Positions 8,311 to 17,755 of a DNA stretch of 55,114 bases are shown here, piece after piece (position 1 is the first letter of the stretch; each line of letters starts with the position of its first letter). The DNA comes from Myxococcota bacterium (lineage in GTDB: Bacteria; Myxococcota_A; Polyangia; HGW-17), in the NCBI GenBank assembly GCA_018821305.1, contig JAHJMN010000189.1:1-55114 (forward strand). Direction: 5' to 3'. Both the position numbers and the translations under genes were made by a program. The notes beneath the pieces were generated by a model. That model was given only the letters and a program-made list of their open reading frames with translations, did not search any database and was not told the origin of the DNA.

Positions 8311-10092
8311 ATGAATTACAAATTTTTAATTTTATCAGCCGTTTTTTTATTCTCCTGTAGCGGTAAAAACCGTAAGGAAAATAGAACTGAGCAGGAAAAA
8401 GACAATACTGGAAAAATTGCAAGTACATCTTCTACCAGTAAGCCCGCAAAGGCAGGGAATAAAGCTTTGATTTTGAAACTTTCCGGAACAATTTCCGATT
8501 CAAAAAGTCCCTCCCCTTTTGCAATGAAAAACACAGTGCTATCAAGTCTTTTCCGTGATATTAGAAAGGCTGTAAACAAAGAGGACCCTGCCCTTCTGGT
8601 AGTAAAACTTGAAGATTACAGCGCTTCTCTTTCCACAGTATGGGAATTAAGAAATTTCATTAAAAAATTAACCAGCGAGAAAAAAATTAAGGCTTGGATC
8701 TACCTTGATCACATGGACGGAAGAAACTTTCTCCTTTCCAGTGCTGGAGAGCACATTGCTATGAGTCCTGCAGGTAATTTTTCCTTTGCTGGAATGAGTA
8801 TGCAGAGTCTTTTTCTTGCTGATTTTCTCGCATCTTTCGGACTTAAAGCAGATTTTTTACAGGTTGGCAAATTTAAAGGAGCTGCGGAAAATCTCACCAG
8901 GAATTCAATGTCCCCGGAATTGAGACAAAGTCTTGAACAATTAGTTTCATCAATTTACACAAGTCTGATATCAGAGAAATGCCGGATTGGAAAAAAATGC
9001 GTTGACTCGGAGGTTTCAAAACTTGTCGATGCTGCTCCCCTGACCGCAGAAAAAACTTTCAAAGCCGGTCTCATTGATGCTGTTTCCACCTGGGAAGACT
9101 ACGAAGAAAAATTTCTTGCGGGATATAAGATAAAAGTAATAAAGAAAGAAAAGAAAAAGCAACCTGGTCTAATGGAACTTCTAAACCCTGGAAGTGCAAA
9201 AAACACTGTCAATAAGCCTCATGTTGCCTTTATTGTTGCTGAAGGGGAAATTTCCTGGGGCTCTAAAAAAGCAAGTGACTTTCTGGATACGGAAAATTCT
9301 GTTACATCCTCTACTCTTGTTAAAACCGTTGAAAAACTTAGAAAGGACAAGAATGTTAAAGCTGTTGTCCTTCGAATAAATTCACCCGGTGGCAGTGCCC
9401 TTGCTTCAGACATAATTTGGAGCGCTCTTGATAAATTAAATAATGAAAAGCCCCTTATAATTTCCATGGGAAACATGGCTGCAAGTGGTGGTTATTATAT
9501 TGCCAGTGCAGGTCGTTATATCTATGCAACTCCTTTTACATTGACAGGTTCAATCGGTGTTGTCGGTGGGAAAATTGTTATGGGGGGAGCCGCAGAGAAG
9601 TTAAAAGTTAAAATAGAAAATGTTTCAAAAGGGAAAAATTCTTCTCTGAACAGCCCCTGGTCCGCCTTCTCCCCCTCTGAAAGGGAAAGTGTTGGAGCAA
9701 CTATGCGGGATGTATATGAACTTTTTAAGAAAAGAATCCTTAAACGTCGAAAAATAAACAATCTTGAAGAAATTGCGCAAGGTCGAATATGGTCAGGGTC
9801 GGATGCTAAGAAAGCCGGATTAGTTGACGAATTCGGCTCACTCTATGATGCAGTAGAAAAAGCCAGGAATCTTGGAGGATTAAAGGCAGATGATCCTGCT
9901 GTAAGTTACCCGCGACCAAAACCGTGGTTTGAAGCATTTACTGAAATGTTTGATCCTGATGCCTCAATCCCTTCCTATTTTATGGGCGAACTTCCAACTC
10001 CTTCTATCCGCAGGCTCCATAAATATCGAAAACTGTTTGGAACTGGAGAAAAAGTATTTGCACTGACGATTCTACTAGACTGGAATTTTTAA
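8311..10092 (+). CDS. sppA: Signal peptide peptidase SppA, 67K (two-domain) type
   Basis: A 593-residue protein with the tandem ClpP-like domains of long-form SppA, which degrades cleaved signal peptides in the membrane. The general-base Lys is in GKFKGAAEN (residues 187-189) and the nucleophile is Ser392 in GNMAASGGYYIA, preceded by the oxyanion-loop segment RINSPGGSA. Unlike the E. coli enzyme, which has a membrane anchor, the N-terminus ends in LFSC (Cys16), so it looks like a lipoprotein. AGGAG lies 7 bases before the ATG. Its TAA overlaps the next gene's ATG (TAATG). Confidence 0.9.
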   Translation: MNYKFLILSAVFLFSCSGKNRKENRTEQEKDNTGKIASTSSTSKPAKAGNKALILKLSGTISDSKSPSPFAMKNTVLSSLFRDIRKAVNKEDPALLVVKLEDYSASLSTVWELRNFIKKLTSEKKIKAWIYLDHMDGRNFLLSSAGEHIAMSPAGNFSFAGMSMQSLFLADFLASFGLKADFLQVGKFKGAAENLTRNSMSPELRQSLEQLVSSIYTSLISEKCRIGKKCVDSEVSKLVDAAPLTAEKTFKAGLIDAVSTWEDYEEKFLAGYKIKVIKKEKKKQPGLMELLNPGSAKNTVNKPHVAFIVAEGEISWGSKKASDFLDTENSVTSSTLVKTVEKLRKDKNVKAVVLRINSPGGSALASDIIWSALDKLNNEKPLIISMGNMAASGGYYIASAGRYIYATPFTLTGSIGVVGGKIVMGGAAEKLKVKIENVSKGKNSSLNSPWSAFSPSERESVGATMRDVYELFKKRILKRRKINNLEEIAQGRIWSGSDAKKAGLVDEFGSLYDAVEKARNLGGLKADDPAVSYPRPKPWFEAFTEMFDPDASIPSYFMGELPTPSIRRLHKYRKLFGTGEKVFALTILLDWNF

Positions 10093-11312
10093 TGATATCT
10101 TTGTCTTCAAAGTTACATCCTGGGGCAGTTTTAAATGCCAGAAAAAAAAGGTTTCTTAAAATAATTGCTTTCGGAACCGCTTCAGGAGCTATTTTAAGCC
10201 TGATTATAGGTTTCGCTGCAGCCCAAATTATTAAATCTCGTTCAATCAATCCAATTCTTGATTTTTCCTTTATTTTTCCTGTTTCGGTGTTGGCAATTTC
10301 AATCGCTTTCCTCTTTATTCTCCGGTATTTGCTTAACACTACGGTTTTGACTCTCACTGAAGAAAAAATAACTTACCGCCGATTACTAAGTGCTGGTATT
10401 TCCATTTCTATTTCCGATATTGATGGCGGGTTTGTAAAATATGTACCCGGAGGTTCTGCTCTTCTTCTTCGAAGCAAAAACCAGCAGGTTCAGATCGACC
10501 TTAATCGCATTAATTCTAACGAAATACTTGAATTTTTAGTAAACCTGGATCCTGTAAAATTTAATTTTATTAATGAGTTACTACTTCAATGGATCTCTCC
10601 GAAAAATATTAGCAGTGCTAAAAATGAAGAGTTGCTTCGTTTTTATTTACAATATGGTTTTGATGAAAAGGCATCGGAAATTTTATCTACTTCAGGAAAA
10701 ATAAGTTCAGACGATCTTGGGAAGTTATACTTCCTTGACAGGGTAAATCAGGATTTTCTTCTTATGAGGGAATTGATTCCATCATATTTGAAATATTTAA
10801 AAAATCGTCTCCCACAAGAAGATCTTGTCCGCATTTCAATAATTCTGCATCAAAATTCATCTGAAATGTTTTCTGACTGTATGAATTATCCACCGGAAAC
10901 CATCACAAACGAAACACTTGAAAAATGGAAAGAAACTATTAAGTTCAGGAAATATCCTGAGTTGCCATATGGCTCCATCGGTTCAAAAATCATGCAGGGC
11001 ACAGGTAATTATTTGTATTTAAATAAGGAAAAAACCCTGAGTTGGAGAGATGGAATAATAGACCCTGTGTGGATCGTTGGTTATTGTGCAAACTATGGAG
11101 TTCTGGGGATTTCAGATATTGAAATTTATGATATATCAGGAAGACGGTTCTCCATAAACCGTGACACATTTGAGACGCTGATCATGCTGAGAACGCATTT
11201 GCCATGGGCCATGGAGCTTACTAAAGGGAGTTATATCGCTGCGCGCACAAGGTTCAGGAGAAAAAGAATCCTTAGTGCAATTATTCCGGATTCGATCACT
11301 GCAATGAATTAG
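10092..11312 (+). CDS. Membrane protein of unknown function
   Basis: A 406-residue protein that I do not recognise. It has two hydrophobic helices near residues 24-46 and 58-80. The following segment (VLTLTEEKITYRRLLSAGISISISDI ... VQIDLNRI) has the alternating pattern of a bacterial PH-like domain, which is only a fold guess. The remainder is mostly helical, with no catalytic motif seen. It is translationally coupled to sppA by a TAATG overlap. The TAG stop opens a repeat-filled gap. Confidence 0.5.
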   Translation: MISLSSKLHPGAVLNARKKRFLKIIAFGTASGAILSLIIGFAAAQIIKSRSINPILDFSFIFPVSVLAISIAFLFILRYLLNTTVLTLTEEKITYRRLLSAGISISISDIDGGFVKYVPGGSALLLRSKNQQVQIDLNRINSNEILEFLVNLDPVKFNFINELLLQWISPKNISSAKNEELLRFYLQYGFDEKASEILSTSGKISSDDLGKLYFLDRVNQDFLLMRELIPSYLKYLKNRLPQEDLVRISIILHQNSSEMFSDCMNYPPETITNETLEKWKETIKFRKYPELPYGSIGSKIMQGTGNYLYLNKEKTLSWRDGIIDPVWIVGYCANYGVLGISDIEIYDISGRRFSINRDTFETLIMLRTHLPWAMELTKGSYIAARTRFRRKRILSAIIPDSITAMN

Positions 11313-11340
11313 TGTCTATACGGAATTTCGACAAAAACGA

Positions 11341-11455
11341 GGTTTTCAACTTTCTTTAAAGGCCAGATAGACACCGCAAGGTGCTGAAAATATTAGTAGT
11401 GGCCGGATAGAATTTTTAATAAAATCCTTCGCGAAGCGAATTACAGGACAGGAAC
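11341..11455 (+). repeat. Structured intergenic repeat, copy 4a
   Basis: Head-to-tail neighbour of the next copy. It has the shared core (CCGCAAGGTGCTGAAAATAT), then GTGGCCGGATAGAATTTT, loop TAAT, AAAATCCT, TTCGCGAAGCGAA and ACAGGACAGGAACT. Its left arm resembles copy 2 and its right arm copy 4b, so the stem is mismatched, as expected from a recombinant or a half-mutated copy. Confidence 0.7.
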
Positions 11456-11456
11456 T

Positions 11457-11600
11457 AGTTACTGTCCTGTAATACCGAAAATCAAATTTTTCGCCGATTT
11501 TTTGCTCAGGACAGTAACCGCAAGGTGTTGAATTTATTACTAGTGGCCTGTTAGGATTTTTAATAAAATCCTTCGCGAAGCGAATTACAGGACACGAACT
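11457..11600 (+). repeat. Structured intergenic repeat, copy 4b (best-preserved unit)
   Basis: A 144-bp unit with terminal inverted repeats agttactgtcctgtaat (11457-11473) and attacaggacacgaact (11584-11600), 15 of 17 positions complementary. Inside, GTTACTGTCCTG (11458-11469) pairs perfectly with CAGGACAGTAAC (11507-11518). The right half has GTGGCCTGT/ACAGGACAC arms around AGGATTTT/AAAATCCT (loop TAAT) and TTCGC/GCGAA. It ends 22 bases before the next start codon. No open frame encodes a transposase. Confidence 0.85.
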
Positions 11601-11622
11601 ATCTACTTGAGGAGAAGAGGTC

Positions 11623-12939
11623 ATGAAAGTAACATTCGGAAGTCTCAAAGAGTACACAAGATCACGCATTTCTACCAAGTCTACAAGAGAAGCAATACTT
11701 GGAGCCCTTTCTCTCATGAAGGCAGATCCCATGGATATGGAAGTCCGTTTTATCATAACTGATTTGCTTATTTCCACAGGAAGAAAAGATTTACTGGCCC
11801 CGTTTCTTACAAGCAGTGCTGAACTTGCTGTTGTCTCGGGTCATGGAGCATGCGCTTTTTCTTTTACCGCCATGCTTAGAGATCTTGGCTTTGATGTCCA
11901 ACCGGCCATTGAACAAATTGCAGATTTTTACTCTTCCGAAAGTAATGTCATAAGTGAATACGGAACAAGAACCGCACCCTTACCTTCTGATTCTGCTGTA
12001 GATGGTCCCGAAGATCTTCCAAACACTGATGAAGATATACTTAATAATATAGTTACATTCAGCGCCGATCGGACTTCATGGTCTGAACTTCCAGAGAAAT
12101 TGCTTCCAATGCCACTTTTGAGTGATCTTGATACAAACAGTTTCCTTACTATTACTAAAGGTTATCGCCTAAACCGCTTGAAAAAAGGGGACTTTGTAAT
12201 TCGTGAAGGCGAACCAGGAAATTCCTTCTTCATTTGTGCCCTTGGTTCTCTTGATGTATTTAAATCCGACACATATGGCCGGCAGTCGCATCTAGCCAGT
12301 CTGCATGATGGTGCAATTTTTGGAGAAATGGCTCTGGTTCAACTGGCACCGCGCAGTGCATCTGTTGCTTCAACAGGATTTGCCGAGGTCATTGAATTTC
12401 ATGCATCCAACCTTTCTGAAATGGCCGGAGAGCTGCCTATTGTAGCCAAAGCTCTTGATAAATTCACAAGGGATCGACTCATTACAAATCTTATGAATAA
12501 CTCAGCATTTTTTAAACCATTTTCACGTAAGCAGCGTAAAGATTTGCTCCGACATTTTCAAGCTTATGTTGTAGACACCGACACTGTTATACTTAGAGAA
12601 GGTGATGAAGGAACTGGTTTATACCTCGTACTTAGCGGAGAAGTTGATATTATTAAAGATCTCCACGGTCAGAATGAAGTTAAAGTTGCCACACTTGGCG
12701 CTACTGAGAGCTTCGGAGAAATAAGTCTTATTACGGAAAATCCCACTTCCGCAAGCTGTGTTGCCGCTAGAAGAACCACATTACTATTTTTAGCAAGACA
12801 TTATTTCACAAGATTAATACAAAGTGTTCCAGAACTTAAAACATATTTCGAAATGCTTTCATTAAATCGCATTGCAGAAACAAAATCCTTACTTGAAGAA
12901 ATCGAAAATGAAGAGGAAGAGGAGTTTATTTTAATCTGA
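11623..12939 (+). CDS. Protein with two cyclic-nucleotide-binding domains
   Basis: A 438-residue cytoplasmic protein. The N-terminal 150 residues are helical (possible repeat or docking region). Two CNBD/Crp-type beta-roll domains follow, one near residues 185-285 (KKGDFVIREGEPGNSFF ... GAIFGEMALV) and one near 300-420 (DTVILREGDEGTGLYLVL ... ESFGEISLIT). Each has the FGE(M/I)(A/S)L phosphate-binding cassette, but the Arg typical of cAMP binding is Gln/Pro-rich in the first (QLAPRSA retains Arg) and replaced in the second (ENPTSAS). No helix-turn-helix is visible, so it is not a Crp-like activator. The stop overlaps the next start (TGATG), linking it to a membrane lipid gene. Confidence 0.8.
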   Translation: MKVTFGSLKEYTRSRISTKSTREAILGALSLMKADPMDMEVRFIITDLLISTGRKDLLAPFLTSSAELAVVSGHGACAFSFTAMLRDLGFDVQPAIEQIADFYSSESNVISEYGTRTAPLPSDSAVDGPEDLPNTDEDILNNIVTFSADRTSWSELPEKLLPMPLLSDLDTNSFLTITKGYRLNRLKKGDFVIREGEPGNSFFICALGSLDVFKSDTYGRQSHLASLHDGAIFGEMALVQLAPRSASVASTGFAEVIEFHASNLSEMAGELPIVAKALDKFTRDRLITNLMNNSAFFKPFSRKQRKDLLRHFQAYVVDTDTVILREGDEGTGLYLVLSGEVDIIKDLHGQNEVKVATLGATESFGEISLITENPTSASCVAARRTTLLFLARHYFTRLIQSVPELKTYFEMLSLNRIAETKSLLEEIENEEEEEFILI

Positions 12940-13988
12940 TGAAACTGAACAAATCTCAACTGTTCAACTTTGTTGTCTTCTCAGTTGGAACAGCTATAAT
13001 TATTTCCCTGATCTACCGAATCGGCTTAACTCAGACAAAAGATCATCTGAAAACATTTGGATGGAGCTTTTTATGGTTGTTTCCTATTTATTTTATAACC
13101 ATGGTTGGGGATACGGTTTCGTGGCGTCTTCTAATCCGGCATCCAGTATCATTTTTCAAGATTGTAATGGTGGCAAACAGTGGAACAGCTATTAATGCTC
13201 TGACTCCCAGTGGCGATGGGGGGGAATTTGTCAAAGGAAATCTTATTAAAGATGATATTGGTGGCCCTGAAAGTGTTTCCAGTCTTCTTTTATGGAATTT
13301 TATATATTCCGTTACAAAAAAAATCGTTCTCATTGCCGGTCCCATACTATATCTCATATTCGGCCCGTTTGAAGCAGATCCACAACCCATCGGAACCCGA
13401 CTTGCCTGGGGTTTTCTTATTGCGGGACTTGCAACGTCCATACATCTTCCACTTTTCTATATTTTAATAAGGTACTATGGTGTCGAAAAAACGGCCAATC
13501 TAATTCACAAACTTCCCATCATCAGACGAATCGATTCAGGTAAAGTTGTTGATTTTTCAAAAAAAATAGATGAGGCATTTACGGATTTTGGTACCGAGTA
13601 TCGTGGTCGTTTATTTCTAAGTGGTTTTCTACTTCTTATCGCTCACCTCAGTGTATGCTTTGAAATATGGTATGTGCTTAAGATTCTTGGAATGGAAATT
13701 CATCCAATAACCAGTGTTTTTCTTTTCGCTGGCAGTGCCCTTCTACAGACGATTGTGTCCTTTTCCCCTGTTGAAATGGGGGTCACGGAAGCAGGAAGCA
13801 TGGGACTTTACAGGATCATTGGTTTTGACCCGGTTTTCGGTTTTATGCAGGAGTTTATTCGAAGACTCCGAAGGCTTTTATTTAACTTTATTGGCTTAGT
13901 TTACCTTGGATACTGCACGTTTATTGGTTCCAGAAATAAAAATGATAACAATAAGGAAACTTTATCAGAAACGGGAGAAGCATCATGA
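12939..13988 (+). CDS. LPG-synthase-type integral membrane protein (UPF0104/YbhN-like)
   Basis: A 349-residue polytopic protein with about eight hydrophobic helices, matching the lysylphosphatidylglycerol synthase transmembrane domain. Typical family segments are LNALTPSGDGGEFVKG near residue 90 and FSPVEMGVTEAGSMGLYRI near 270. It lacks the cytosolic aminoacyl-transferase domain of MprF, so lysyl transfer is not implied; family members move or modify membrane lipids. It overlaps the CNBD gene before it and moeA after it (ATGA), so the three are co-translated. Confidence 0.8.
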   Translation: MKLNKSQLFNFVVFSVGTAIIISLIYRIGLTQTKDHLKTFGWSFLWLFPIYFITMVGDTVSWRLLIRHPVSFFKIVMVANSGTAINALTPSGDGGEFVKGNLIKDDIGGPESVSSLLLWNFIYSVTKKIVLIAGPILYLIFGPFEADPQPIGTRLAWGFLIAGLATSIHLPLFYILIRYYGVEKTANLIHKLPIIRRIDSGKVVDFSKKIDEAFTDFGTEYRGRLFLSGFLLLIAHLSVCFEIWYVLKILGMEIHPITSVFLFAGSALLQTIVSFSPVEMGVTEAGSMGLYRIIGFDPVFGFMQEFIRRLRRLLFNFIGLVYLGYCTFIGSRNKNDNNKETLSETGEAS

Positions 13989-15196
13989 TTACACCTGCAA
14001 ATGCCCTGCAACTTGTACTAAATGAGACTGAAGTGCTTCCGCCAACATATTACCAATTGAACAAAGCAATCGGATTGTGCCTTGAAACCGAAATTAAAGC
14101 AGATCGCCCCTATCCTGCATTCAATAAAAGTCTGCGAGACGGTTTTGCTGTATACGTTAGAAATGCAGGGCATACTATTCCAATAATCGGAGAATGTGCA
14201 CCTGGGAAAAAGCCTGAGCTCCTTAATTCTGACTCTGCTCTCTCAATTTACACAGGAGCACCCTGCCCTGATGGATGTGAGGCCGTAGTTAAAATAGAGG
14301 ATTGTACAATTAACCCTGACCACACTGTAAGTTTGCCGGCAATCATTATTCCTGGTCAGAATATTGAAAAATCTTCCTCCATTATTATAGATAATCAGAT
14401 ACTTATAGAAAAAGGGAGTGTTCTTACACCACAAACAGCAGCAGTAGCAGCCTCCTGCGGCATCACCCAACTTAAATCAATCAGAAGGCCAGTAATTGCT
14501 GTTATAATAACTGGGGACGAAATTGTAAAATATGGAAAAACTCCGTCCCAATGGGAAATCAGAGACTCAAATTCGGTTCTGATAACGTCTACTCTTGAGA
14601 TGATGGGCATAAAAGATGTATCGGTTCACTATTGCCGAGATAATCCGAGAGATTATGATACTCTCCTCGATTCAATTGAAGCAGATGTTGTAATAATTTC
14701 CGGCGCCGTGAGCATGGGTAAATACGATATTGTTCCAAAGATCCTTGAAAATGCCGGGGTCCGAAAGATTTTCCACAGGATAACTCAGAAACCCGGACGC
14801 CCCATGTATTTCGGAAAACTTAATAAGACACTCTTTTTTGGTCTTCCCGGAAACCCTGCCGCGGTGAAAATGTGCACAGATCGCTATATATGTCCAGCAA
14901 TACAGAAAATGATGGGCCTTCCTGTTCACACTTCAAATATTAAAGCCATATTAGAATCACCAATTTCAGTTTCTGGAAATAGAACTTCATTTCTTTCCGG
15001 GATATTATCCTTTGATAACAAAGTCTTATTCAAACCACTTCTCGATAAAGGGAGTGCTGATATATTTTCAACTATCAATTCAAACTCTTACTGTGTTCTT
15101 GAAGGCGGAGACTATGAACTTGATGCTGGAAGTGAAGTCTCCGTATATGTTCCCCCCTATATTCCTATGTCTTCAGTCTTTGCAAAACCTGAATAA
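13985..15196 (+). CDS. moeA: Molybdopterin molybdenumtransferase MoeA
   Basis: A 403-residue enzyme that inserts molybdate into adenylylated molybdopterin, the last step of molybdenum cofactor synthesis. Visible MoeA blocks are RPYPAFNKSLRDGFAV, ITGDEIVKYG, IRDSNS, SGAVSMGKYDIV and FGLPGNPAAV. The normal SMDGYA reads SLRDGFA here. No other moa/mog/mob gene or molybdoenzyme is in the window; the overlap with the membrane protein gene probably reflects operon sharing rather than function. It converges on the COG2509 gene with 4 bases between stops. Confidence 0.9.
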   Translation: MITPANALQLVLNETEVLPPTYYQLNKAIGLCLETEIKADRPYPAFNKSLRDGFAVYVRNAGHTIPIIGECAPGKKPELLNSDSALSIYTGAPCPDGCEAVVKIEDCTINPDHTVSLPAIIIPGQNIEKSSSIIIDNQILIEKGSVLTPQTAAVAASCGITQLKSIRRPVIAVIITGDEIVKYGKTPSQWEIRDSNSVLITSTLEMMGIKDVSVHYCRDNPRDYDTLLDSIEADVVIISGAVSMGKYDIVPKILENAGVRKIFHRITQKPGRPMYFGKLNKTLFFGLPGNPAAVKMCTDRYICPAIQKMMGLPVHTSNIKAILESPISVSGNRTSFLSGILSFDNKVLFKPLLDKGSADIFSTINSNSYCVLEGGDYELDAGSEVSVYVPPYIPMSSVFAKPE

Positions 15197-15200
15197 ATTA

Positions 15201-16724
15201 TTATACCAGACCTACAATGCCTGCGGCCACTTTCAAACCATCCATGGCGGATGTTGATATCCCACTGGAATGCCCGCTCCCTTCCCCAATTGCATATATA
15301 TCCTTAAGCACTGTACCGTCTTTGTTCCTTGAATACTGCCAGGGGGGAGTTACGCGCGACTCAGGAGCAATGAGAGTACCATCAGAAATTCCCGGGAGAA
15401 ACCGGGAAAGCTTCGAAAGGGTTCTTTTAAGCCTATCTGTATAATCTCCGGGAAATAGCTTCCCAATAATTGCTGGACGTAGACTTCGTAAATAACTGCT
15501 GTCAGTGGGCATACTAAGCCTATCATCAAGAAAATCTCTTATGGTTTGAAAAGGAGCTCCATAATCGTTTCCACCTGCTTTAAAACACTCCTCTTCAATC
15601 CTACTGATAATATTGAGGCTTTCTTTCCATGAAAACCCATCAAGTGAAGTAATTAGCGCAGAGTTTGAAAATATTCCATTTCTCTGGGAATAACTCATTC
15701 CATTTACTGTCAGATGGCCTTTGTATCCACTGGCGCATACGACTTCCCCACCAGGACACATGCAGAATGTTCTGATTTTACCATCGGAATCAGAAAAGTT
15801 ATATTCCGCATGACCAAGATACTTAACATCAGTTTGTCCATATCGTGCCTTGTCAATCAAACTGGATTTATGCTCCATTCTAAGGCCAATCTGTAAACTT
15901 CTTGAATTCACGGTTACACCGATATTTTCGAGCATCAGAGGAATGTTCGTATTATTTCCACCTGTAGCAACTATTAACTTTAAAAATGACAAATCCCCTG
16001 ATTCAAAATTACAAACTATTTCATCGCTTTGCATCTGGATCCTATTAAGATCCTGGTTGAAAATAAATTTACCCCCCGCATTTGTGATCTGATTTCGCAA
16101 AACAGGAAGGATTTTTAAAAGGACATCGGTACCAAGATGAGGATGAGACTGTATTAACACTTCCCCGGGGACGCCAGCTTCAAGAAGCATAAGTTTGAAT
16201 GTATTCCACCACAGAGGTTCATTTCTTCTTGTCGTAAGTTTTCCATCAGAAAATGTTCCTGCTCCTCCTTCTCCCCATAACAATGAGCCTTCATGAGTAT
16301 AAACACCTGATTCCATAAACTTTTTTCTCGCAATACTCCGCTCATGAGCCATGGAACCAGATTCAATTATTACAGGATTTAAGCCAGCTTTTGATAAAAG
16401 CCAGGCGCATGAAAGACCTGCAGGACCCGCCCCAATGATTCCAATTCGATTACAGTATTTTGAATTTGATAAGTCAGGAATAACCAGTTCCAGCGGTTCT
16501 TCCCACAAGATACCTTTATCAGGCTGACGACCTGTAAGAAATCTGCAAGTCAGTATCTTGCGGGGCTTTTTCCTGGCATCAATACTTATTTTTTCTACAA
16601 CTACATCTATAATTTCATCTCTTCCCAAACCAGTCTTGTGTCTGATTTCTCTTCGTATATCTTCTTCAGTATATACCAGAGGAAGAGCAAGTTGTTCAAT
16701 GACATACCACTTCAGATCTGTCAT
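15201..16724 (-). CDS. FAD-dependent dehydrogenase of the COG2509 family
   Basis: A 507-residue flavoprotein. A basic N-terminal domain of about 90 residues (SIDARKKPRK) precedes the Rossmann FAD motif GIIGAGPAGLSCAWLL (near 97-112), and a second pattern KLIVATGGNN sits near 250. The end IYAIGEGSGHSSGISTSAMDGLKVA is the family's FAD-binding C-terminus. CMCPGGEVVCASG is a conserved Cys-containing block. The substrate of this family is not established. Its start overlaps the stop of the CDP-alcohol phosphatidyltransferase gene by four bases. Confidence 0.85.
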   Translation of the reverse strand: MTDLKWYVIEQLALPLVYTEEDIRREIRHKTGLGRDEIIDVVVEKISIDARKKPRKILTCRFLTGRQPDKGILWEEPLELVIPDLSNSKYCNRIGIIGAGPAGLSCAWLLSKAGLNPVIIESGSMAHERSIARKKFMESGVYTHEGSLLWGEGGAGTFSDGKLTTRRNEPLWWNTFKLMLLEAGVPGEVLIQSHPHLGTDVLLKILPVLRNQITNAGGKFIFNQDLNRIQMQSDEIVCNFESGDLSFLKLIVATGGNNTNIPLMLENIGVTVNSRSLQIGLRMEHKSSLIDKARYGQTDVKYLGHAEYNFSDSDGKIRTFCMCPGGEVVCASGYKGHLTVNGMSYSQRNGIFSNSALITSLDGFSWKESLNIISRIEEECFKAGGNDYGAPFQTIRDFLDDRLSMPTDSSYLRSLRPAIIGKLFPGDYTDRLKRTLSKLSRFLPGISDGTLIAPESRVTPPWQYSRNKDGTVLKDIYAIGEGSGHSSGISTSAMDGLKVAAGIVGLV

Positions 16725-17428
16725 TTCCGATCAAACCCTGTCGATTGGAAACCTCGCTGAAAAATACTAATCAGCGCTGCCGTAAATTGTGAAACAGCTA
16801 AAATAATAACCAGAATATCTATTCTTCCTGCAATTAAAAGTGCAATTATCCATAGTGTAAGATCACACTCAGCAAATGGCCAGAATATTGATTTCAATAT
16901 CCCACCAACCCATGGAACATCTTCAGACGGCTTATCAACAAGATCTCCAACTCCCCTCTTCATTTCCATATGTGAAGTGAGCCACTTAGTATACCCCTGA
17001 ATAAGTAGACCACAGGCTGCGACAGAACCGGATACTGCAATAAAAAAATTCCCGTTTTGTTTAAATGCAATCCATGAAAGAACATTAAAAAGTAAGAAAA
17101 AACGTATTATATCAACACTCTTATCAAGATAACTACCGAAATAGCTTGTTTTCCCTTGATAACGTGCGAGTAAACCATCACCATCATCCAAAATCATGGA
17201 TAAAAATAAGAGCACACTTATCAGATAAATATTTGATCCAGTTAAAAGCAGACCTGTGCCAATCAGAGCTAAAATAAAACTGATAATTGTAACGATATTA
17301 GGAGAGAGGAAAGATTTGAAGGGATAAAGTATAAAAGCGGCAATGGGTCTACCGAAAATTATAGATGTAAATTCCCAGTCCAGTGCTTTTTCGGGAAGAG
17401 ACGGCCAATAGCGTTTTTTTTTTTCCAT
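16721..17428 (-). CDS. CDP-alcohol phosphatidyltransferase family membrane protein
   Basis: A 235-residue, about six-helix membrane enzyme. It shows the complete family signature: Asp-x-x-Asp-Gly-x-x-Ala-Arg, eight residues, Gly-x-x-x-Asp-x-x-x-Asp, in the segment DDGDGLLARYQGKTSYFGSY followed by LDKSVD. These aspartates bind two metals and the CDP-diacylglycerol or CDP-alcohol. The acceptor alcohol cannot be told from the sequence. It lies between the FmdB-type gene and the flavoprotein in one minus-strand run. Confidence 0.9.
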   Translation of the reverse strand: MEKKKRYWPSLPEKALDWEFTSIIFGRPIAAFILYPFKSFLSPNIVTIISFILALIGTGLLLTGSNIYLISVLLFLSMILDDGDGLLARYQGKTSYFGSYLDKSVDIIRFFLLFNVLSWIAFKQNGNFFIAVSGSVAACGLLIQGYTKWLTSHMEMKRGVGDLVDKPSEDVPWVGGILKSIFWPFAECDLTLWIIALLIAGRIDILVIILAVSQFTAALISIFQRGFQSTGFDRK

Positions 17429-17451
17429 TAATGATCACACTTTGATTATTC

Positions 17452-17661
17452 TCAGGCAGACTTACTGGAGGAAGTGGTCTTATTTTTAAAATCAGTTTCA
17501 TACCAACCGGTACCTGTCAGTTTGAAACTGGATACGGAAATCATTTTTTTCATGGAATTCTCATGGCATGCGGGACATTCAGTGATTGGTTCATCTGTGA
17601 TATCTTGCAGAATTTCATGTGTTTTTTTACAATTTTCGCATCTGTATTCATAAATAGGCAT
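17452..17661 (-). CDS. FmdB-family zinc ribbon protein
   Basis: A 69-residue protein beginning MPIYEYRCENCKK, the hallmark of the FmdB putative regulatory family, with a second pair CPACH making a four-Cys zinc ribbon (Cys8, 11, 33, 36 approximately). The tail is Thr/Ser/Lys-rich. GGAGGTG four bases before the ATG at 17661 fixes this start over a longer upstream extension. Family members are small and their biochemical role is unsettled. It sits between the sigma factor and phosphatidyltransferase genes. Confidence 0.85.
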   Translation of the reverse strand: MPIYEYRCENCKKTHEILQDITDEPITECPACHENSMKKMISVSSFKLTGTGWYETDFKNKTTSSSKSA

Positions 17662-17755
17662 AAAACACCTCCGGTTGCAAATTAATCCGGAAGAAATAAA
17701 AGTCAAGATTCGATTTTAAATGTAAGCGGTTTAGAAAATGAAAGTAGATTTTTTA

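Noticed and set aside
11457-11600. Insertion sequence
   Set aside because: Terminal inverted repeats exist but the 144-bp unit encodes nothing and no transposase is in the window; it is treated as a non-autonomous repeat.
11346-11777. Open frame of 143 codons on the minus strand with phrases such as FIKN..RPL and CPVIRFAKDF occurring twice
   Set aside because: It lies over the tandem structured repeats and the start of the cNMP gene; the repeated peptide is just the repeat read in one frame.
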